This document shows positions 63,729 through 64,000 of a stretch of 64,000 bases of DNA, in pieces. Below the pieces are notes generated by a model that searched no databases, was not told where the DNA came from, and worked only from the letters and a program-made list of their open reading frames with translations. The DNA comes from Hyaloperonospora brassicae. Taxonomy: Eukaryota > Oomycota > Peronosporomycetes > Peronosporales > Peronosporaceae. The stretch is from assembly GCA_947650285.1 (NCBI GenBank), contig CANTFL010000136.1:1-64000 (forward strand), in the 5' to 3' direction. The position numbers were made by a program, and so were the translations under genes. Within the stretch, counting starts at the first letter, position 1, and each line of letters begins with the position of its first letter.

Positions 63729-64000
63729 AGGATGGAATCCTCAGATTTCCAACAAGTCGGCCGACAATGGAAGGACTCCCTAGAGTCGAGCGTCTTTAAT
63801 TTGGCCTTACGAGCAGGACATGGTGTTACCTCCAGGCTTTGGAGCGTACTCCTTCTCCCACGCAGTCACTGAATGTCTCGCCGGCCACCTACTATGGTTC
63901 CCTACGACCAGCTTTTGCTGGAAACATTATCGATCCACCAATCAGAACCGTGGCGACTATGTGAGGAATGAAGTATCAGCACCCGGAGTGCAGGGAGCAC

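Noticed and set aside
1..64000. tRNA, rRNA and snRNA genes, and RXLR or Crinkler effector genes
   Set aside because: No cloverleaf, rRNA core sequence or RXLR/LFLAK signature with a signal peptide was found by reading. Absence is not certain without a covariance-model or HMM scan.

Overview
The window looks like repeat-rich nuclear DNA of an oomycete, most likely Peronosporales. The grounds are chromodomain-carrying Ty3/gypsy elements, Ty1/copia debris, a broken GlcNAc-transferase-type gene and a broken macrodomain-sirtuin fusion gene. This is inference from protein families; no marker gene pins the genus. There are no rRNA or tRNA genes, no CRISPR array and no bacterial operons. Almost every reading frame of known function belongs to a transposable element and most are decayed.

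Layout. 1-7943: Ty3 family A copy A1 (+; its 5' LTR is cut by the window edge). 8556-9676: glycosyltransferase pseudogene. 9797-20042: A+T-rich desert with a MITE-like element, an old copia element between diverged direct repeats, and inverted repeat ends. 20665-27883: Ty3 family B copy B1 (+, mosaic). 28090-28350: family A solo LTR. 28476-29349: gene remnant with 15-residue repeats. 29598-39683: macrodomain plus class-M-like sirtuin pseudogene, split by the complete element B2 (30413-38322, minus, perfect 5-bp target duplication, LTRs about 99% identical). 39919-45117: mostly unrecognised sequence, a copia fragment and one small intact ORF. 45175-47044: family A fragment A3 (minus), fused at about 47045 to family B fragment B3 (47045-50239, +). 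50571-60040: family A copy A2 (+), with a 1159-bp insertion in its 5' LTR. 61996-62526: family B solo LTR. The right edge may enter another retroelement.

How the elements are built. Both families read LTR, primer site, gag, pol (protease, RT, RNase H, integrase, GPY/F, chromodomain), polypurine tract, LTR. Two things stand out. First, in both families the gag stop codon lies inside a hairpin placed 6-7 nt after a slippery heptamer (AAAAAAT in A, GGGAAAC in B), and the protease frame is -1, so a programmed -1 frameshift is the likely gag-to-pol switch. Second, in both families the space between pol and the 3' LTR is filled by a long ORF on the opposite strand that starts about 100-130 nt from the LTR and runs back over the chromodomain. 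It is preserved as protein in three copies of each family. This conserved antisense gene is the best candidate for an undescribed component.

The youngest insertion (B2) carries catalytic substitutions and lesions, some shared with older copies, suggesting spread with helper proteins or exchange among copies.
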